The notes under the pieces are model-generated. The model was given only the letters and a program-made list of their open reading frames with translations. It was not told the DNA's origin and ran no database searches. Both the position numbers and the translations under genes were made by a program. From Nocardia carnea (GTDB lineage: Bacteria; Actinomycetota; Actinomycetes; Mycobacteriales; Mycobacteriaceae), in assembly GCF_029868855.1 (NCBI RefSeq), contig NZ_JARWOV010000082.1:1-41711 (forward strand): 41,711 nt of DNA. The letters run 5' to 3'. Positions 40,497 through 41,711 of this stretch are shown one piece after another (within the stretch, counting starts at the first letter, position 1; the number at the start of each line of letters is the position of its first letter).

Positions 40497-41380
40497 TCGC
40501 CGGCCTGCGCGGCGAGGCGGACGAAGGCCGCGGTGTCGAGGGTTTCCCCGCGCGCAGTCGGCGCGATTCCCGCGGCGAGCAGCCTCCGTTCCGCTTCCGC
40601 CGGGCTCCCCGCCCAGCCCGCCAGCGCAGCCCGCAAAGTCTTCCGGCGCTGCGCGAACGCGAGATCGATCACCTCGAACACCCGCAGGCGATGCGATTCG
40701 TCCATCGGCCAGGGCGGTTCGGCGAACCGGTCCACCCGAACCAGTCCCGATTCCACCTGCGGCACCGGCCAGAACACCTGCCGGCCTACCGCACCCGCCT
40801 TCGACACGGTGCCGTAGAAACCGGCCTTCACACTGGGCACGCCGTACACCCGGCCGCCCGGCCGCGCGGCCAGCCGATCCGCGACCTCGGCCTGCACCAT
40901 CACCAATGCCGTAGTAATACTCGGGAATTCGGCCAGCAGGTGCAGCAGCACCGGAACCGCCACGTTGTAAGGAAGATTCGCCACCAGAGCGGTCGGCACG
41001 CCCGGCAACATATCCGAACGGACCCGCAGTGCGTCACCGGGTACCACGGTCAACCGGTCGGCCAGTACACCGGCCCGTTCCCGCACCGTATCGGGCAACT
41101 GCGCCGCCAGCACCGGGTCGATTTCGACGGCGAGCACCGAATCCACCACATCCAACAGGGCCAGGGTCAGCGAACCCAGACCCGGCCCCACCTCGAGCAC
41201 CGTATCCGCGCGCCCGACACCGGCCGCGGTCACGATCCGCCGGACCGTATTGCCGTCGTGCACGAAGTTCTGCCCGAGCTGTTTGGTCGGGCGGACACCG
41301 AGCCGCTCGGCCAGCTCCCGCACCTGCGCGGGGCCCAGCAGGGCAGCCTCACCACGCGCCATCATCTCGGCATCCGACAC
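40478..41380 (-). CDS. rsmA: 16S rRNA (adenine1518/1519-N6) dimethyltransferase
   Basis: 300 residues (also called ksgA). Dimethylates two adenines near the 16S rRNA 3' end using SAM, late in 30S assembly. [23 protein letters not shown] is the N-terminal signature, [16 protein letters not shown] the SAM loop, EIDP the acidic loop, [15 protein letters not shown] the catalytic NLPY motif, and [16 protein letters not shown] and [13 protein letters not shown] the C-terminal family blocks. The ATG is at 41380. In the usual actinobacterial order rpfB-ksgA-ispE, the upstream gene would lie at about 41.6 kb, where the sequence here is low in quality. Confidence 0.97.
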   Translation of the reverse strand: MSDAEMMARGEAALLGPAQVRELAERLGVRPTKQLGQNFVHDGNTVRRIVTAAGVGRADTVLEVGPGLGSLTLALLDVVDSVLAVEIDPVLAAQLPDTVRERAGVLADRLTVVPGDALRVRSDMLPGVPTALVANLPYNVAVPVLLHLLAEFPSITTALVMVQAEVADRLAARPGGRVYGVPSVKAGFYGTVSKAGAVGRQVFWPVPQVESGLVRVDRFAEPPWPMDESHRLRVFEVIDLAFAQRRKTLRAALAGWAGSPAEAERRLLAAGIAPTARGETLDTAAFVRLAAQAGDQLASS

Positions 41381-41661
41381 CGGCCGAACTTACCAACCGT
41401 GTTTTCGGCGCAGCGGGGCGGAGGCTGATCGATCCGGTCTCGGGAGTGGAGCGTCCGCGGAGGTGCAGCTGTAAGTTCGGAGGCGCTCCGGCTCCGCTGT
41501 GCGGGCACCGGGACGCTGTCGGCCCGATATAGGGGTGGGGGGGGGCGGCCCGGGGCGGGGGGGGGGGGGGGCGCCGGGGGGGGGGGGGGGGTGGGGTGGG
41601 GTGTTTTACACCTCGGGGTTTATCTGGCCCCCCACCCTCGAGGCGCGGAGCGCCTCCAAAA
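41381..41661. repeat. G-rich low-complexity tract upstream of ksgA
   Basis: 281 bases without a gene. 41531-41603 is almost pure G, with runs of 9, 14 and about 17 G broken by single C or T bases, unlike anything else in the window. The likely ksgA promoter is in 41381-41520. The tract may be real DNA or an assembly or sequencing artefact. Confidence 0.6.
41640..41656 (-). terminator. terminator-like hairpin after the window-edge gene
   Basis: GAGGCGC (41640-41646), GGA loop, GCGCCTC (41650-41656): a perfect 7-base stem just past the stop of the partial minus-strand gene. Confidence 0.45.
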
Positions 41662-41711
41662 TTACTGAATACGCTGTTTCAGCGCCTCGAATTCGTCGCG
41701 CACGCCGAGTT
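41662..41711 (-). CDS. 3' end of a minus-strand gene (partial)
   Basis: The minus-strand frame reads LGVRDEFEALKQRIQ and a TAA stop at 41662-41664. Only 15 codons are inside the window, so the product cannot be named; the sequence looks helical. The hairpin directly after it supports a genuine gene end. Confidence 0.5.
   Translation of the reverse strand, partial: LGVRDEFEALKQRIQ

Noticed and set aside
1..41711. CRISPR array, complete insertion sequence, rRNA or riboswitch
   Set aside because: No regularly spaced direct repeats with unique spacers, no transposase gene with terminal repeats, and no conserved RNA signature was seen anywhere.

Overview
The window is high-GC actinobacterial DNA, most likely from Nocardia or a close mycolata relative. 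This rests on the gene content: a 19-kDa-antigen (LpqH) type lipoprotein, a DUF3558 lipoprotein, EspG and other type VII (ESX) secretion-associated proteins, an HTH/DUF397 pair, a complete ergothioneine (egt) set, and a pth-rplY ... ispE-ksgA neighbourhood like that of mycobacteria. GTG and TTG starts and 1-4 base gene overlaps are frequent.

Left part (1-12 kb): the 3' end of a repeat-rich DUF4190-like membrane protein, RNase Z, a VOC-fold protein, and a divergent HxlR regulator/quinone-oxidoreductase pair with a perfect inverted repeat between them. Next comes a tightly coupled four-gene minus-strand operon (9635 down to 4047): two unrecognised proteins, a TPR protein and a CHAT-fold (caspase-like) protease with an intact His/Cys dyad. 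It is followed by an LpqH-like lipoprotein, a two-helix membrane protein and a Uma2-family nuclease.

Accessory part (12-22.6 kb): an island with many scars. Two degraded fragments (12.05 and 13.75 kb) match the facing ends of two neighbouring type VII genes at 16.9-17.2 kb. Between them lie a possible HEPN protein and a higBA toxin-antitoxin pair whose toxin frame carries a stop codon. The type VII locus itself is two convergent operons (14.7-17.0 kb plus, 19.5-17.0 kb minus) of small secreted-type, WxG and EspG proteins without secretion-machine genes. Then come a DUF3558 lipoprotein, an XRE-DUF5753/DUF397 pair, two tandem recombinase-fold-like small proteins and a vapC remnant.

Right part (22.6-41.7 kb): egtE faces away from egtA-egtB-egtC-egtD, which together make ergothioneine from histidine, cysteine and glutamate. 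Housekeeping genes follow: pth, rplY, prfC, a SnoaL-like protein, ABC-F, ispE and ksgA. Set among them is a divergent module of two Abi-alpha (DUF4393) paralogues around a DUF445 membrane protein. A small copper-chaperone gene with a CsoR-like box sits between ispE and ksgA. The window ends in a poly-G stretch that may be an assembly artefact, followed by the 3' end of another gene.

Best candidates for undescribed systems are the CHAT/TPR four-gene operon and the Abi-alpha/DUF445/Abi-alpha module.
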